Part shown: piece by piece, positions 44,002 to 53,250 of the stretch | How positions within the stretch are numbered: the stretch's first letter is position 1 | Layout: every line of letters begins with the position of its first letter | Origin: Priestia endophytica DSM 13796 | GTDB taxonomy: Bacteria > Bacillota > Bacilli > Bacillales > Bacillaceae_H | Length of the DNA: 64,000 nucleotides | Direction: 5' to 3' | NCBI RefSeq assembly: GCF_900115845.1 | Contig: NZ_FOXX01000013.1 | Coordinates: 1 to 64,000 of the forward strand | The notes under the pieces: generated by a model | Database searches by the model: none | What the model saw: the letters and a program-made list of their open reading frames with translations, nothing else | What the model was told of the DNA's origin: nothing | Position numbers and translations under genes: made by a program

Positions 44002-44418
44002 ATGAATTTTGAGACGTTAATAAATCAAAATGATGCAACAATAAAACTTGTCATTGAGTATGAATTTCCGGACAAAAGATGTGTAGGGGGAAAATATGTT
44101 CCTTCTACAAATTCAATTTTTCTATTTGAACATGATATTGAAATTCAGTGTCGCCATATGTTTGGCTCACTTGAACATTTAGACTCCTATCGATGGATTG
44201 TTTTTGGTCATGAATTAGGACATGCACTTGATCCAGAGCTTTCTTTTCTGAGTAAGAAGCTAGAGGAAACAGCTGATGCTTATTACTTATATAAGATTGA
44301 AGAAAATGCGTGGAATATTGCTGAAGACCTTCTTTCCTTTGTTGAGAGAGGAATTTTTCAGAAGGTAAGGCAAGAATCATTAGCTGTTCACACGAAAAAG
44401 GTACAAAATATTAGCTAA
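44002..44418 (+). CDS. Small HExxH protein, putative zinc metallopeptidase
   Basis: A 138-residue protein with H70-E71-L-G-H74 in VFGHELGHALD and a downstream EETADAYYLY that could give the third zinc ligand. This is the pattern of ImmA/IrrE-like peptidases that cleave repressors, but no repressor or mobile genes adjoin it. Function is therefore unassigned. No strong ribosome binding site is seen before the start; an alternative internal start is possible. Confidence 0.65.
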   Translation: MNFETLINQNDATIKLVIEYEFPDKRCVGGKYVPSTNSIFLFEHDIEIQCRHMFGSLEHLDSYRWIVFGHELGHALDPELSFLSKKLEETADAYYLYKIEENAWNIAEDLLSFVERGIFQKVRQESLAVHTKKVQNIS

Positions 44419-44442
44419 AAGAAAACTCATTTATTTTAAAAT

Positions 44443-44476
44443 AAAAACGAGGAAAGAATATTCTTCCCTCGTTTTT
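44443..44476 (+). terminator. Terminator after the HExxH gene
   Basis: AAAAACGAGG / CCTCGTTTTT stem. Confidence 0.85.
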
Positions 44477-44706
44477 ATCTTCCTATCTAAATGTATAAGT
44501 GTTTAAAGTTGCTAAAAGCCCTATTAATTTCGTTTTTTCATTTATTCTTCCTGAGTTATTCATAAGAAACGCCTTCTTTTTCATCTATACACACCATTTA
44601 CAGATTATCTCTATTTTTTAACTCTTCTTAGATAACAATAGTACCTTGTTACACCTCGTAAATAAGGCTCATTTCTCTTAAGGTATCCATTTAATTCTAT
44701 ACTTTC

Positions 44707-44802
44707 CTAAACTATAGAATTTATCGCTTCTTGTAAGCCCTTCCATTCAATGATTCTTTTTGCCATCACTTTATGATTTGCACCTTCTAAATCCTTCATC
44801 AT
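44707..44802 (-). CDS. Possible 31-residue peptide or gene remnant
   Basis: Starts just past the MFS stop, MMKDLEGANHKVMAKRIIEW and further. It reads like the end of a larger protein rather than a leader, but no match is recognised and no clear ribosome binding site is present. Confidence 0.2.
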   Translation of the reverse strand: MMKDLEGANHKVMAKRIIEWKGLQEAINSIV

Positions 44803-44805
44803 ATT

Positions 44806-46146
44806 TCACTTTTTATTATCAACTATTTCAACTCGTTTTACATCTCCTATAATGAATATGTAGGATAAAGCTCCGACTAAAGCAACTGCACTAACAAAAA
44901 TTAATGCTCCATTAAAAGAAGCGGTCTTGCTTACAATCACTCCGATAACAATAGGAGTAACGATAGCAGCTAAGTTCGCTGCAAAGTTGAATACTCCGCC
45001 TGCTAGTCCAACCAGCTCCTTTGGGGCCATATCTGAAACAAGTGTCCATGTAATATTAGACATACCTTGAGCAAAAAAAGCAATGGACATAATCGTAATA
45101 ACTAATCCTATGGATTCTGTATAGTTTGCTAATACAATTGAGCAAGAACCTAGAAGCCCAATAATAACAGGCGTTTTCCTTGCAATGTTTAAAGACAAAC
45201 CACGCTTCACCATTTTATCTGACCAGTATCCTCCTAAAAGTACTCCAATTCCTGCTGCAATATATGGGAATGATCCCATAAATCCCGCTTTTAAAAATGT
45301 CATTCCTTTTTCTTGAGTGAGATAAGTTGGAAACCATGTTAAAAAGAAATAAAGAGTGGAGGCAATTGAGAACTGTCCCAGATACATCCCAATAAACTGG
45401 CGATATTTGAACAGATGCTGTATGTCTGACCATTTCATTTTATGACTCTCTTTGTCCTTTTCTATTTTAACAAGTGCCCCTCCCTCTTCTATATACTTCA
45501 TCTCTTCTTCATTAATACGCCTGCTTTGCGATGGTTCACGATAAACTTTAAACCAAACAATCGCAAACAATAGTCCAATGACTCCTGTTACAATAAAAAT
45601 GGAGTGCCATCCAAAAGATGATAAAAGCCAAAACAAAAATGGAGTGGCTAAGGCTAATCCTACATATTCACCAGCCGTATAAACTCCTGTTGCCAACGCT
45701 CTTTCTCGCTGAGGAAACCAGGAAGCAACAACACGACTATTAGCGGGAAAAGCAGGTGATTCTGATAAACCTAGTCCAAGTCGAAGGCCAAAAAGCGTAC
45801 CAAAGTTTTTAGCAAATCCTTGAGCAAGAGTGAAACAAGAGAATAAGATGAGAGATAATCCATAGATGAGTCGAGGACCAAATCGGTCTATAAACCATCC
45901 CCCAGGAATTTGCATAAAAGCATAGGTCCATCCGAATGCTGAAAGTATGAGCCCCATTGTTGCAGCATTTAATTCTAAATCATCTTGGATACTAGAAGCA
46001 GCGACAGCCATGTTTGTACGATCTAAATAGTTAATAGCTGTTCCTACAAATAGGAGAGCAAGAATTGTAAAACGTGCTCGAGATCGTTTTTTTCTTTTAA
46101 CTTGTTGAATGGGCCTCTCCTTTTGTGTCTCCAATTGATAGCTCAT
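44806..46146 (-). CDS. MFS transporter, ACS family (GudP/ExuT-like)
   Basis: A 446-residue carrier with 12 predicted helices. ALLFVGTAINYLDRTNMAVAA, QIPGGWFIDRFGPR and LGLSESPAFPANSRVVASWF are hallmarks of the anion:cation symporter family (glucarate, galactarate, hexuronate). It imports an organic acid, presumably the substrate of the neighbouring ThDP enzyme and aldehyde dehydrogenase. Strand and order suggest the same regulon, though 485 bp separate it from the next gene. Confidence 0.88.
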   Translation of the reverse strand: MSYQLETQKERPIQQVKRKKRSRARFTILALLFVGTAINYLDRTNMAVAASSIQDDLELNAATMGLILSAFGWTYAFMQIPGGWFIDRFGPRLIYGLSLILFSCFTLAQGFAKNFGTLFGLRLGLGLSESPAFPANSRVVASWFPQRERALATGVYTAGEYVGLALATPFLFWLLSSFGWHSIFIVTGVIGLLFAIVWFKVYREPSQSRRINEEEMKYIEEGGALVKIEKDKESHKMKWSDIQHLFKYRQFIGMYLGQFSIASTLYFFLTWFPTYLTQEKGMTFLKAGFMGSFPYIAAGIGVLLGGYWSDKMVKRGLSLNIARKTPVIIGLLGSCSIVLANYTESIGLVITIMSIAFFAQGMSNITWTLVSDMAPKELVGLAGGVFNFAANLAAIVTPIVIGVIVSKTASFNGALIFVSAVALVGALSYIFIIGDVKRVEIVDNKK

Positions 46147-46631
46147 CGATATTCCTCCTTTAAATAAGTCTGTTAAGAAAAGAAGGTATGTTAGCGCAAA
46201 TTGGTGAATGATACATGCCGTTTTAATTTCTTTATCTTTATGTCTTCTTCACACCTCAATCTCCCTTTCTTATGAGAACGAGACTTCTAATCATAAACAC
46301 TTTAAATCAAAGATACTAGAAAGCAAGACAGAGATGAGTCTATCTTACTTTCTAGAACAAGACAGATTGTTTCATATAAAAGGTTTCCTCTACTCTATAT
46401 GTGATTTCTTCCTTTCAACACCTATTATCTATTCATATCATTTTTTATTTTTATGAAAAGCGTAATTAGGCTCATTAGATAAAACCATATAAATAGGGTG
46501 AAGACTAACGAAATCATATCCTGAGCATTTCACTATATATACCATTTTGGGTAGTGCACACTCTAATACAATGAGATGAGCTAAAGAAAATTGTCTTTTC
46601 CTTTTCTTTGATCCCTTCTTAACACTGTTTT
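46147..46631. other. Gap of about 485 bp
   Basis: AT-rich region between the ThDP-enzyme gene and the MFS gene. No gene with a ribosome binding site, terminator or strong promoter is seen. Confidence 0.4.
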
Positions 46632-48389
46632 TTAGACCGAGACATGATGAATAGTTTTATTCGGCGAATATATATCCATAATGTTCCAATGACCTGCTGT
46701 CGGAACTGGATTGTTTAACATAGCTACATCAATAACAAATGGTTTATTGGCTGCAATAGCTCTTTCTAGAGTTGGCTTAAATTCTTCTGCAGATTGAATT
46801 TTCACTCCTTCTACTCCATAGGCTTTAGCAATCGCTGCATAATCTGGTGAATAGTCTTTACCATCTTTTTTAAAGACTGTACCGAGCGTTGTACCAAAGT
46901 GCGCCTTTTGCAAACCAGCAATTGTACCAAACGCATAGTTATTCATAATAATCCATATAACCGGAATATTTTCTTCAGCTGCTGTAGCAAGTACGGCTGG
47001 ATTTTGGCCAAATCCTCCATCACCTACCAGAGAAACTACAACTTTATCTTGTAAAGCAATTTTAGCGCCGAGAGCAGCAGGAGCTCCAAAGCCCATTGTT
47101 GCAAATCCTCCAGGTGTTAAAATACTGCCAGGTTCATAGATTGAAAACTGTTGGCCAACACCATTCTTATTCCAACCTACGTCTGTTGTAATATAAGCAT
47201 CTCTTGGAAGTACTTGACGTACTTCTTCTAAAATTCGCTGAGGCTGCATTGGAAAGACATCGTCTTGAATAAATTTCATATTGTTCTCTTTAAACTCTTT
47301 GCGATATTCTGAGATTTCTTTCTCTAGTTCTTTATTAGTTAGCTCTTGTGGCACAAGTTCTCTTGCCACCCTATTTAACACTGTTAAAGCTTGTTTAAGG
47401 TCAGCAACAACACCCATTTCAACAGGATAGTTTCGACCAATCTCCGTTGGATCGATATCAATTTGAATGAGTTTTGTTGGTGGGAAATTAAACGTATATT
47501 CTGATTCCCAAGAGCTAGAATCAGCTTCTGCAAAACGTGTTCCAAGTGCTAAAATGTAATCAGCCTCTTTACATTTATTATTGATAAACTCCGTGCCCCA
47601 AAAGCCTGTCATCCCTAATGTTAAAGCATGGTCATCAGGTAAAGCTGATTTCCCCATTAAAGAATGAGCTACTGGAATACTTAAATGGTCAACAAGCTCT
47701 TTCAATTCTTCTGCTGCATGCGCTAACATAATCCCACCTCCTACGTAAAGAAGCGGATTTTTAGCTTTAATAAGCGTTTCAATAATCTTTTTAGCGGTTA
47801 TGTCATCAATAGATGGTTTCTGAAAGTTTTTCGTATTGTGTGTTAAGCGCTGGAATAACGAAACATCTACTTCCTTAGAAAAAATATCCATTGGAACAGA
47901 TACAAGGACAGGACCAGGGTTTCCATTTTCAGCTATAGCGAAAGCCTTTTCAATAATTTCCGGAAATAATTCGGGGCTGTCTACTCTCCACGCTCTTTTG
48001 ACAAACGGACGATAAATTTCATACTGGGAAGCATCCGCATGTAAGTTCACTTCTTGATGTGGATGCTTTCCGTAATAATGAGTTGGAACGTCTCCAGCAA
48101 TAACAACCATTGGAACTGAATCAAGGGCAGCATTCGCAACGCCTGTAGCTGCATTTGTCAATCCTGGACCTAAGTGACTCAAAACAACGGAAGCTTTTTT
48201 TGTAACCCGAGCATATCCATCTGCTGCATGTGCTGAAATTTGCTCATGTCTAACGTTAATAAATTTAATATTACTTTCTTCCAAAGCTGTTAAAACGGCA
48301 ATATTCGTATGTCCACAAAGTCCAAAAATATGCTCTATGCCACGGTTCTCAAGATACTCTACTAGCTGATGAGAAATTAATCTTTTCAT
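46632..48389 (-). CDS. ThDP-dependent enzyme, acetolactate-synthase-like
   Basis: A 585-residue enzyme with the three-domain plan of the IlvB superfamily. The catalytic glutamate is in NVRHEQISAHAADGYARV; the diphosphate motif GDGGFGQN runs to NNYAFGT. It could decarboxylate a 2-oxoacid or carry out carboligation. It is not the IlvB of valine synthesis (no IlvN, different N-terminal FGLCGHTNIAVLTAL). The preceding aldehyde dehydrogenase suggests an aldehyde product. ATG 48389 follows GGAGTAG. Confidence 0.85.
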   Translation of the reverse strand: MKRLISHQLVEYLENRGIEHIFGLCGHTNIAVLTALEESNIKFINVRHEQISAHAADGYARVTKKASVVLSHLGPGLTNAATGVANAALDSVPMVVIAGDVPTHYYGKHPHQEVNLHADASQYEIYRPFVKRAWRVDSPELFPEIIEKAFAIAENGNPGPVLVSVPMDIFSKEVDVSLFQRLTHNTKNFQKPSIDDITAKKIIETLIKAKNPLLYVGGGIMLAHAAEELKELVDHLSIPVAHSLMGKSALPDDHALTLGMTGFWGTEFINNKCKEADYILALGTRFAEADSSSWESEYTFNFPPTKLIQIDIDPTEIGRNYPVEMGVVADLKQALTVLNRVARELVPQELTNKELEKEISEYRKEFKENNMKFIQDDVFPMQPQRILEEVRQVLPRDAYITTDVGWNKNGVGQQFSIYEPGSILTPGGFATMGFGAPAALGAKIALQDKVVVSLVGDGGFGQNPAVLATAAEENIPVIWIIMNNYAFGTIAGLQKAHFGTTLGTVFKKDGKDYSPDYAAIAKAYGVEGVKIQSAEEFKPTLERAIAANKPFVIDVAMLNNPVPTAGHWNIMDIYSPNKTIHHVSV

Positions 48390-48442
48390 ATGTCTACTCC
48401 TTTTTATGGATAATTAAGCATAAGCTAATCACGCATCCATTT

Positions 48443-49891
48443 TTAATCATTATCAGAAAGCTGCAACACGATCATTTTTGTTTCTGTCATATCCTCTATC
48501 GCATATCGAGGGCCTTCACGTCCAATTCCGCTGTCCTTGACGCCCCCATATGGCCAATGATCAAGTCTGAAATTTGATGTACCGTTAATAACAACTCCCC
48601 CCATATCTAGCTTGTTTGCTACTTTGTAAGCTAAATCAATTTGATTTGTAAAAATTCCCGCTTGTAGACCAAATGAAGAATCGTTTGCTTCTTCAATTGC
48701 TTCTTCAATTGTTTCGTATGGAACAATACTAACAATTGGACCAAACACTTCTTCACAAATGACCTTACTCTTTTTAGGGGGATTCAATAGTATAGTAGGC
48801 TCTACCGTTGCTCCAGAGCGATTTCCTCCACAAATGACTTTTGCTCCTAATTCGACTGCTTCTTCAATCCACTCTTTCACACGCATAGCTGCATTTTGAT
48901 CAACAACACATCCAACATCTGTATCAGGTAAGAGTGGGTCGCCTATCTTAAGCTTGAGTACTTCTTCCTTTAACAGATTTGTAAACTTATCTACTATTGA
49001 TTGATGAACATAAATTCGTTGAACAGAAATACAACTTTGCCCAGAGTTACTAAAACCAGTTTTAGCGCACATTTTAGCTGCTCGTGTAATATCTGAATCA
49101 TCGTGAATAATGGTAGCCGCATTTCCGCCAAGCTCAAGTAAAACTTTTTTCATTCCAGCTAGTTTACATATGTTTCTGCTCGCTACTGTTCCTCCTGTAA
49201 AAGATATCACGTTCACACGGTCGTCTTTTACAATTTGCTGAACAACTTCTCTTCTGCCAAGCACCATACTAATCGCATTTTCAGGAAAACCTGCTTCAAG
49301 TAGCAACTTGATGAGTTCTGTAGCAACTAAAGTTGTTTGAGAAGAAGGCTTTAAAATGACGGTATTTCCTGCAGCAAAGGCTGGTCCAATTTTGTGACAA
49401 ACAAGATTTAAAGGAGCATTAAATGGAGTGATTGCTGCTACCACTCCTACAGGCACTCGAAAAGTGGAAGCAATAGCTTTTGTTCCTCGTTCAGAAGCAT
49501 CACCTGGCAACGTTTCTCCTATTAGCCTTTTAGCTTCCTCACCTGATAATTCAAATGTTTCAATAGAACGACTCACTTCATCTAATGTATTTTTTAGAGG
49601 CTTTCCTAACTCAAGAGAGATAAGTTTGGCAAACTCCTCTTTTCTTTCCTCTAATAAATAGGCTGCTCTCTTCAAAATTTTAGCTCTCTTATGAGAAGGG
49701 ATAGCTGCTATCTCTTTTTTCGCTTCATAAACAGAGACTAATGCTTTTTCCACATCTTCTTCAGTTGCTAATAGTTGCTCTCCTATTACCTCATTTGTGT
49801 ATGGACTTGTAATAGTAACCGTTTCACGTTCTACTGAAATCCACTCTCCCTGAATATAAGGCTGAGATTTTCTAAAGTTTGTTTTTAACAT
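48443..49891 (-). CDS. Aldehyde dehydrogenase
   Basis: A 482-residue NAD(P)-dependent dehydrogenase. The catalytic Cys is in SNSGQSCISVQR and the general-base Glu in LLELGGNAA; the Rossmann site is ISFTGGTVASRN. The sequence is near the lactaldehyde, phosphonoacetaldehyde and sulfolactaldehyde group rather than betaine-aldehyde types. The ATG at 49891 follows GGGTGG; a TTG further up lacks a site. It leads an operon with the ThDP gene. Confidence 0.88.
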   Translation of the reverse strand: MLKTNFRKSQPYIQGEWISVERETVTITSPYTNEVIGEQLLATEEDVEKALVSVYEAKKEIAAIPSHKRAKILKRAAYLLEERKEEFAKLISLELGKPLKNTLDEVSRSIETFELSGEEAKRLIGETLPGDASERGTKAIASTFRVPVGVVAAITPFNAPLNLVCHKIGPAFAAGNTVILKPSSQTTLVATELIKLLLEAGFPENAISMVLGRREVVQQIVKDDRVNVISFTGGTVASRNICKLAGMKKVLLELGGNAATIIHDDSDITRAAKMCAKTGFSNSGQSCISVQRIYVHQSIVDKFTNLLKEEVLKLKIGDPLLPDTDVGCVVDQNAAMRVKEWIEEAVELGAKVICGGNRSGATVEPTILLNPPKKSKVICEEVFGPIVSIVPYETIEEAIEEANDSSFGLQAGIFTNQIDLAYKVANKLDMGGVVINGTSNFRLDHWPYGGVKDSGIGREGPRYAIEDMTETKMIVLQLSDND

Positions 49892-50148
49892 ATAAACCAC
49901 CCATCTTTCTGAATATTTTTTCTTTTCGTTCTTCAATACTGCCTTTACTTCGCTGTAGCCTATTCATTTTCAGCTCTTTTATCATGATTATAAAAGGAAC
50001 TACGCATTTTCTATACTACTAGCGGTTTCAACAGTATCTCTTAGTGCGCAGACTGCTTCATAACGTAACCAATCTTTCGCAAGGCAAACCTTATATTAAG
50101 TATGTTTGTCCTCACCCCCTTAAAAGTGCCTTTTATTAAATCTCTATT

Positions 50149-50162
50149 ATTAAACGCTTACA
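50149..50162 (-). promoter_or_regulatory. cre-like CcpA site before the aldehyde dehydrogenase operon
   Basis: Minus-strand TGTAAGCGTTTAAT matches TGWAANCGNTNWCA at 12 of 14 positions. Close to the GntR operator, suggesting catabolite repression. Confidence 0.55.
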
Positions 50163-50172
50163 TTTTAACTTT

Positions 50173-50187
50173 ATACTAGTATACAAG
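50173..50187. promoter_or_regulatory. GntR operator copy 1
   Basis: ATACTAGTATACAAG, perfectly identical to 51018-51032. Contains the palindrome ATACTAGTAT. Confidence 0.65.
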
Positions 50188-50276
50188 ATGATTAAACATA
50201 CTTATTTTATTAAATCCGGAGACTGAAGAGCGTGCTTAAATCCATAATTTCCGCGTATTATGGATTTAAACATCTC

Positions 50277-50981
50277 TTAGTCTAGTTGAAAATAATCAGG
50301 ATGTTTATCAATCACATTTTGCAAATAATTAGGAGATTGTCTAAGATGTTTAGTTAACAGATCTTCTACTCTAGCAGGATTTTTATTTATGAGAGCATCG
50401 AATATTGCTTGATGATCGTCCGTAATCCTGTTAGTATCCTTTCGATCATAGAATTCCAGATATCTTAATCTATTTACATGTCCACGAAGTCGGTTTATAA
50501 AAGAAAGGAGTGTTGCATTGTCTACTTCCTCCATTACAATTTTATGATAAACTTCGTCCAATCGAAAAAATTCAACGTAATCTTGCTTACGTGATGCTTG
50601 TCTTTGTTCTTCTAAATTTTCTACAATACTCTTATACATTTTCTGAAATCGCTCTTCTTCATTATTCCAATCTATGGCCACTTTCTTAAAAGCGCTTATT
50701 TCAAGACTTTCTCTTACAAACCATGCCTCTTTTACTTTTTTGGTTGAAATATAAGAAATGCGAGCCCCTTTTTGCGGCAAGATTTCAATAAACTCTTCGT
50801 TAACAAGTAATCGGAAGGCTTCTCTTACTGGAGTACGGCTAACTCCGAAATCAGAAGCAACTTCATTTTCATAGATCATTTCCCCTGGCTTCAACCGAAG
50901 GGAAATAATTTCGTTGCGAAGATGAGCATATATGCTGTCTCCTAACGTTTTTCTTTGATGAGAAATCTTAAATAACGTCAT
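50277..50981 (-). CDS. GntR-family (FadR/FCD) regulator of the catabolic cluster
   Basis: A 234-residue repressor. The winged helix has GDSIYAHLRNEIISLRLKPG and SDFGVSRTPVREAFRLL; the FCD ligand domain has conserved His in a helix DEVYHKIVME and HQAIFDALINKN. Two identical 15-mers (one before the gene, one before the aldehyde dehydrogenase operon) suggest it controls both. The ligand is probably an organic acid. Confidence 0.87.
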   Translation of the reverse strand: MTLFKISHQRKTLGDSIYAHLRNEIISLRLKPGEMIYENEVASDFGVSRTPVREAFRLLVNEEFIEILPQKGARISYISTKKVKEAWFVRESLEISAFKKVAIDWNNEEERFQKMYKSIVENLEEQRQASRKQDYVEFFRLDEVYHKIVMEEVDNATLLSFINRLRGHVNRLRYLEFYDRKDTNRITDDHQAIFDALINKNPARVEDLLTKHLRQSPNYLQNVIDKHPDYFQLD

Positions 50982-51017
50982 CTTTTATCACCCCAAATAT
51001 CAAATACGCTTAACCAA

Positions 51018-51032
51018 ATACTAGTATACAAG
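51018..51032. promoter_or_regulatory. GntR operator copy 2
   Basis: Same 15-mer as 50173-50187, about 37 nt upstream of the regulator ATG; autoregulation likely. Confidence 0.65.
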
Positions 51033-51098
51033 TGAATCAGAGAACAAAGTTAGGCTATTTTTCATTATTCGACTATTTATCAAACTTTAAAATGGGCT

Positions 51099-51111
51099 AC
51101 TGGTCAGTCCA
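51099..51111. promoter_or_regulatory. Operator for the second GntR, copy 1
   Basis: ACTGGTCAGTCCA; the reverse complement of 51268-51280 differs from it in one base (ACTGGTTAGTCCA). Confidence 0.6.
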
Positions 51112-51228
51112 GTTTGATTACTTTCGATATTATCAGAAAATTTAATAACATGCAAAGGATATTTTATTTTTTAAAAAACAGCTTTGAAACAAGGAAATAA
51201 ATTTAATATATCTTGAAACATAAATGTG

Positions 51229-51257
51229 TTGACAGTTTTAAATTTTCTGAATATAAT
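51229..51257 (+). promoter_or_regulatory. Perfect sigma-A promoter
   Basis: TTGACA - 17 nt - TATAAT, both hexamers perfect. Drives the second GntR gene and the CoA-transferase/lyase pair. Confidence 0.85.
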
Positions 51258-51267
51258 CTGAATTAAT

Positions 51268-51280
51268 TGGACTAACCAGT
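51268..51280. promoter_or_regulatory. Operator for the second GntR, copy 2
   Basis: TGGACTAACCAGT lies over the expected transcription start, placed to block the strong promoter. Confidence 0.6.
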
Positions 51281-51315
51281 GGCCCGGTTTCTAATCCAAT
51301 CAAGGAGGTTTACTC

Positions 51316-52026
51316 ATGAGTAATGAATTATTTTCAAGTGTACGTAATGAAAGAATGTATGAAAAAATTGTTGTACAACTAAGACAATTAATAGCCGATG
51401 GAAAATTAAAACCTGGTGATCGCTTACCAGGTGAACGTGTCCTTTCTCAAACATTGGGATGCAGCCGTACTTCATTACGAGAAGCATGTCGAGTATTAGA
51501 AGCGGAAGGACTTATCATTTCAAAACCTGGAGGAGGCAGGTTTGTTCAACATGTAGAATTAGATACAGATTCCCTCTTCTCTCTTGATCCTATTGATATG
51601 CTTGAGAAATCGGCTGTCCTCTATTTTTTAGAAGCAAGAGAAGCAATTGAACCTAAAATAGCTGAGTTAGCAAGCCAAAGGGCAACATCTGAAGATATAA
51701 AAAAAATGGAAGCTGTTTTGCTTAAGATGGAAGAGAAATTAAAGTATCCAGATGAAAATGTAGAGATTGATAGCAGCTTCCATCTCGCTATTGCTGAAGC
51801 AACTCAAAATTTTGTATTTGTTTCAATGATGAAAGCAAATTTAAGTATGAGCCGACAAGTTCGCAAACAAACACTAAGTTCAGAAGAAAGGTACCTTCTA
51901 TCTTTAGAAGAACACCGCGCTATTCTGAAGGCTGTAAAAAATAAAGATGGCAAAGAAGCTATAAAAGCTACTTGTCTTCACCTTCAAAATATTAAAGAAA
52001 ACGTTCTTAAAAACTACCCAACATAA
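51316..52026 (+). CDS. GntR-family (FadR/FCD) regulator of the CoA-transferase genes
   Basis: A 236-residue repressor. The helix-turn-helix shows IVVQLRQLIADGKLKPGDRL and GCSRTSLREACRVLEAEG; the C-terminal FCD domain includes FHLAIAEATQN and LEEHRAILKAVKN. It is the first gene of a probable operon with the transferase (16 nt gap) and lyase. The start follows AAGGAGG. Confidence 0.87.
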   Translation: MSNELFSSVRNERMYEKIVVQLRQLIADGKLKPGDRLPGERVLSQTLGCSRTSLREACRVLEAEGLIISKPGGGRFVQHVELDTDSLFSLDPIDMLEKSAVLYFLEAREAIEPKIAELASQRATSEDIKKMEAVLLKMEEKLKYPDENVEIDSSFHLAIAEATQNFVFVSMMKANLSMSRQVRKQTLSSEERYLLSLEEHRAILKAVKNKDGKEAIKATCLHLQNIKENVLKNYPT

Positions 52027-52041
52027 CGGAGGAATGCTTCT

Positions 52042-53250
52042 ATGCTAACAACTAATTACGGACCTTTAACAGGAGTAAAGATTTTAGATATTTCCACCAT
52101 GATTGCCGCTCCCTTTGGCGCTACTTTGTTAGCGGACTTAGGGGCGGAAGTAACAAAGATTGAGCTACCTAACAAAGGGGATACACTAAGAACGGTTGGT
52201 CCCTGGAAAGACACAGAACCTTTAAGGTGGCCAGGACTTGCTCGTAACAAAAAATCGGTCACTTTAGACATTCGCTCAGATGATGGCAAAGATATTTTTA
52301 AAAAATTAATAAGTCAGTCGGATATTTTGATAGAGAATTTCCGCCCAGGCACATTGGAGAAATGGGGATTAGGCTATGAGGAACTGAAAAAAGCAAACCC
52401 TAAACTCGTTATGATGCGTGTATCTGGTTATGGACAAACAGGTCCTTACCGAGAAAAAGCCGGATTTGGCACTCCTGGTACAGCATTTAGTGGGCATACT
52501 TTCTTGCAAGGTTATCCAGACAGACCACCAGTTAGCCCTTCCTACTCTTTACTTGATTATGTGACAGGCATTTATACAGCGTTCGCCTGTGTAAGCGCTA
52601 TCTATCATAGAGACGTACAAAATCAACCTGAAGGGCAAGTTGTGGAAATGGGATTATATGAATCTATCTTCCGTATGATGGAGTTTTTAATCGCTGAATA
52701 TGATCAAAATGGAAAAGTTAGAGGAAGAAGTCCTGGACTTGCTGGGCATTCGAGCCCTGCAGGTACGTATGAAACAAAAGATGGAAAGTTTGTTGTACTT
52801 GTATGTAGTACAGACTCAACATTCAATCGCCTAGCAGAAGCTATGGAAAGAACCGATATGTTAGAGCATCCTCATTACTACACAAATTCGGAACGTTTAA
52901 AACATGATCATGAAGTTCAGGAGATTGTTTCGAGTTGGATTCGTCTTTTTACACAAGAGGAACTACAAGCGAAATTAGACTCATTCGGTGTACCTGTTAG
53001 CCCCATTTACAGTATTGAAGATATCTTTAATGACCCACAGTATAAGGAAAGAGAAAATATCGTAGAAGTTGAGCATCCCCGCTTAGGAAAAATTAAGGTG
53101 CCAGGAGTTGTTCCAAAATTTTCACACACGCCCGGATCTATCAGGCATCGCGCTCCTGAACTAGGTGAACATAATGAAGAGATTTTAGGCGGAAAGCTTG
53201 GTCTATCTTCTGAAGAATTAACTCTCTTAAAAGAGAAAGGAGTTATTTAA
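52042..53250 (+). CDS. Type III CoA transferase (CaiB/BaiF family)
   Basis: A 402-residue class III CoA transferase: VKILDISTMIAAPFGATLLADLGA, KIELPNKGDTLR, then RPGTLEKWGLGYE and MRVSGYGQTGPYREKAGFG. The likely nucleophile is the conserved Asp of LLDYVTG. It moves CoA from a donor to a carboxylic acid. Its stop and the lyase start overlap (TAATG), so the two act together: activation of an acid, then cleavage. Confidence 0.9.
   Translation: MLTTNYGPLTGVKILDISTMIAAPFGATLLADLGAEVTKIELPNKGDTLRTVGPWKDTEPLRWPGLARNKKSVTLDIRSDDGKDIFKKLISQSDILIENFRPGTLEKWGLGYEELKKANPKLVMMRVSGYGQTGPYREKAGFGTPGTAFSGHTFLQGYPDRPPVSPSYSLLDYVTGIYTAFACVSAIYHRDVQNQPEGQVVEMGLYESIFRMMEFLIAEYDQNGKVRGRSPGLAGHSSPAGTYETKDGKFVVLVCSTDSTFNRLAEAMERTDMLEHPHYYTNSERLKHDHEVQEIVSSWIRLFTQEELQAKLDSFGVPVSPIYSIEDIFNDPQYKERENIVEVEHPRLGKIKVPGVVPKFSHTPGSIRHRAPELGEHNEEILGGKLGLSSEELTLLKEKGVI

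Larger units (their letters stand above)
44419..44806. other. Gap with terminator and a tiny possible gene
   Basis: Holds the terminator below and a 31-codon minus-strand frame (44707-44802). Otherwise nothing is recognised. Confidence 0.4.
50982..51228. other. Divergent region of two GntR genes
   Basis: Contains operators of both regulators (listed separately). No gene. Confidence 0.5.

Noticed and set aside
46208-46456. Plus-strand frame in the gap before the MFS gene
   Set aside because: No ribosome binding site and T-rich, low-information composition.
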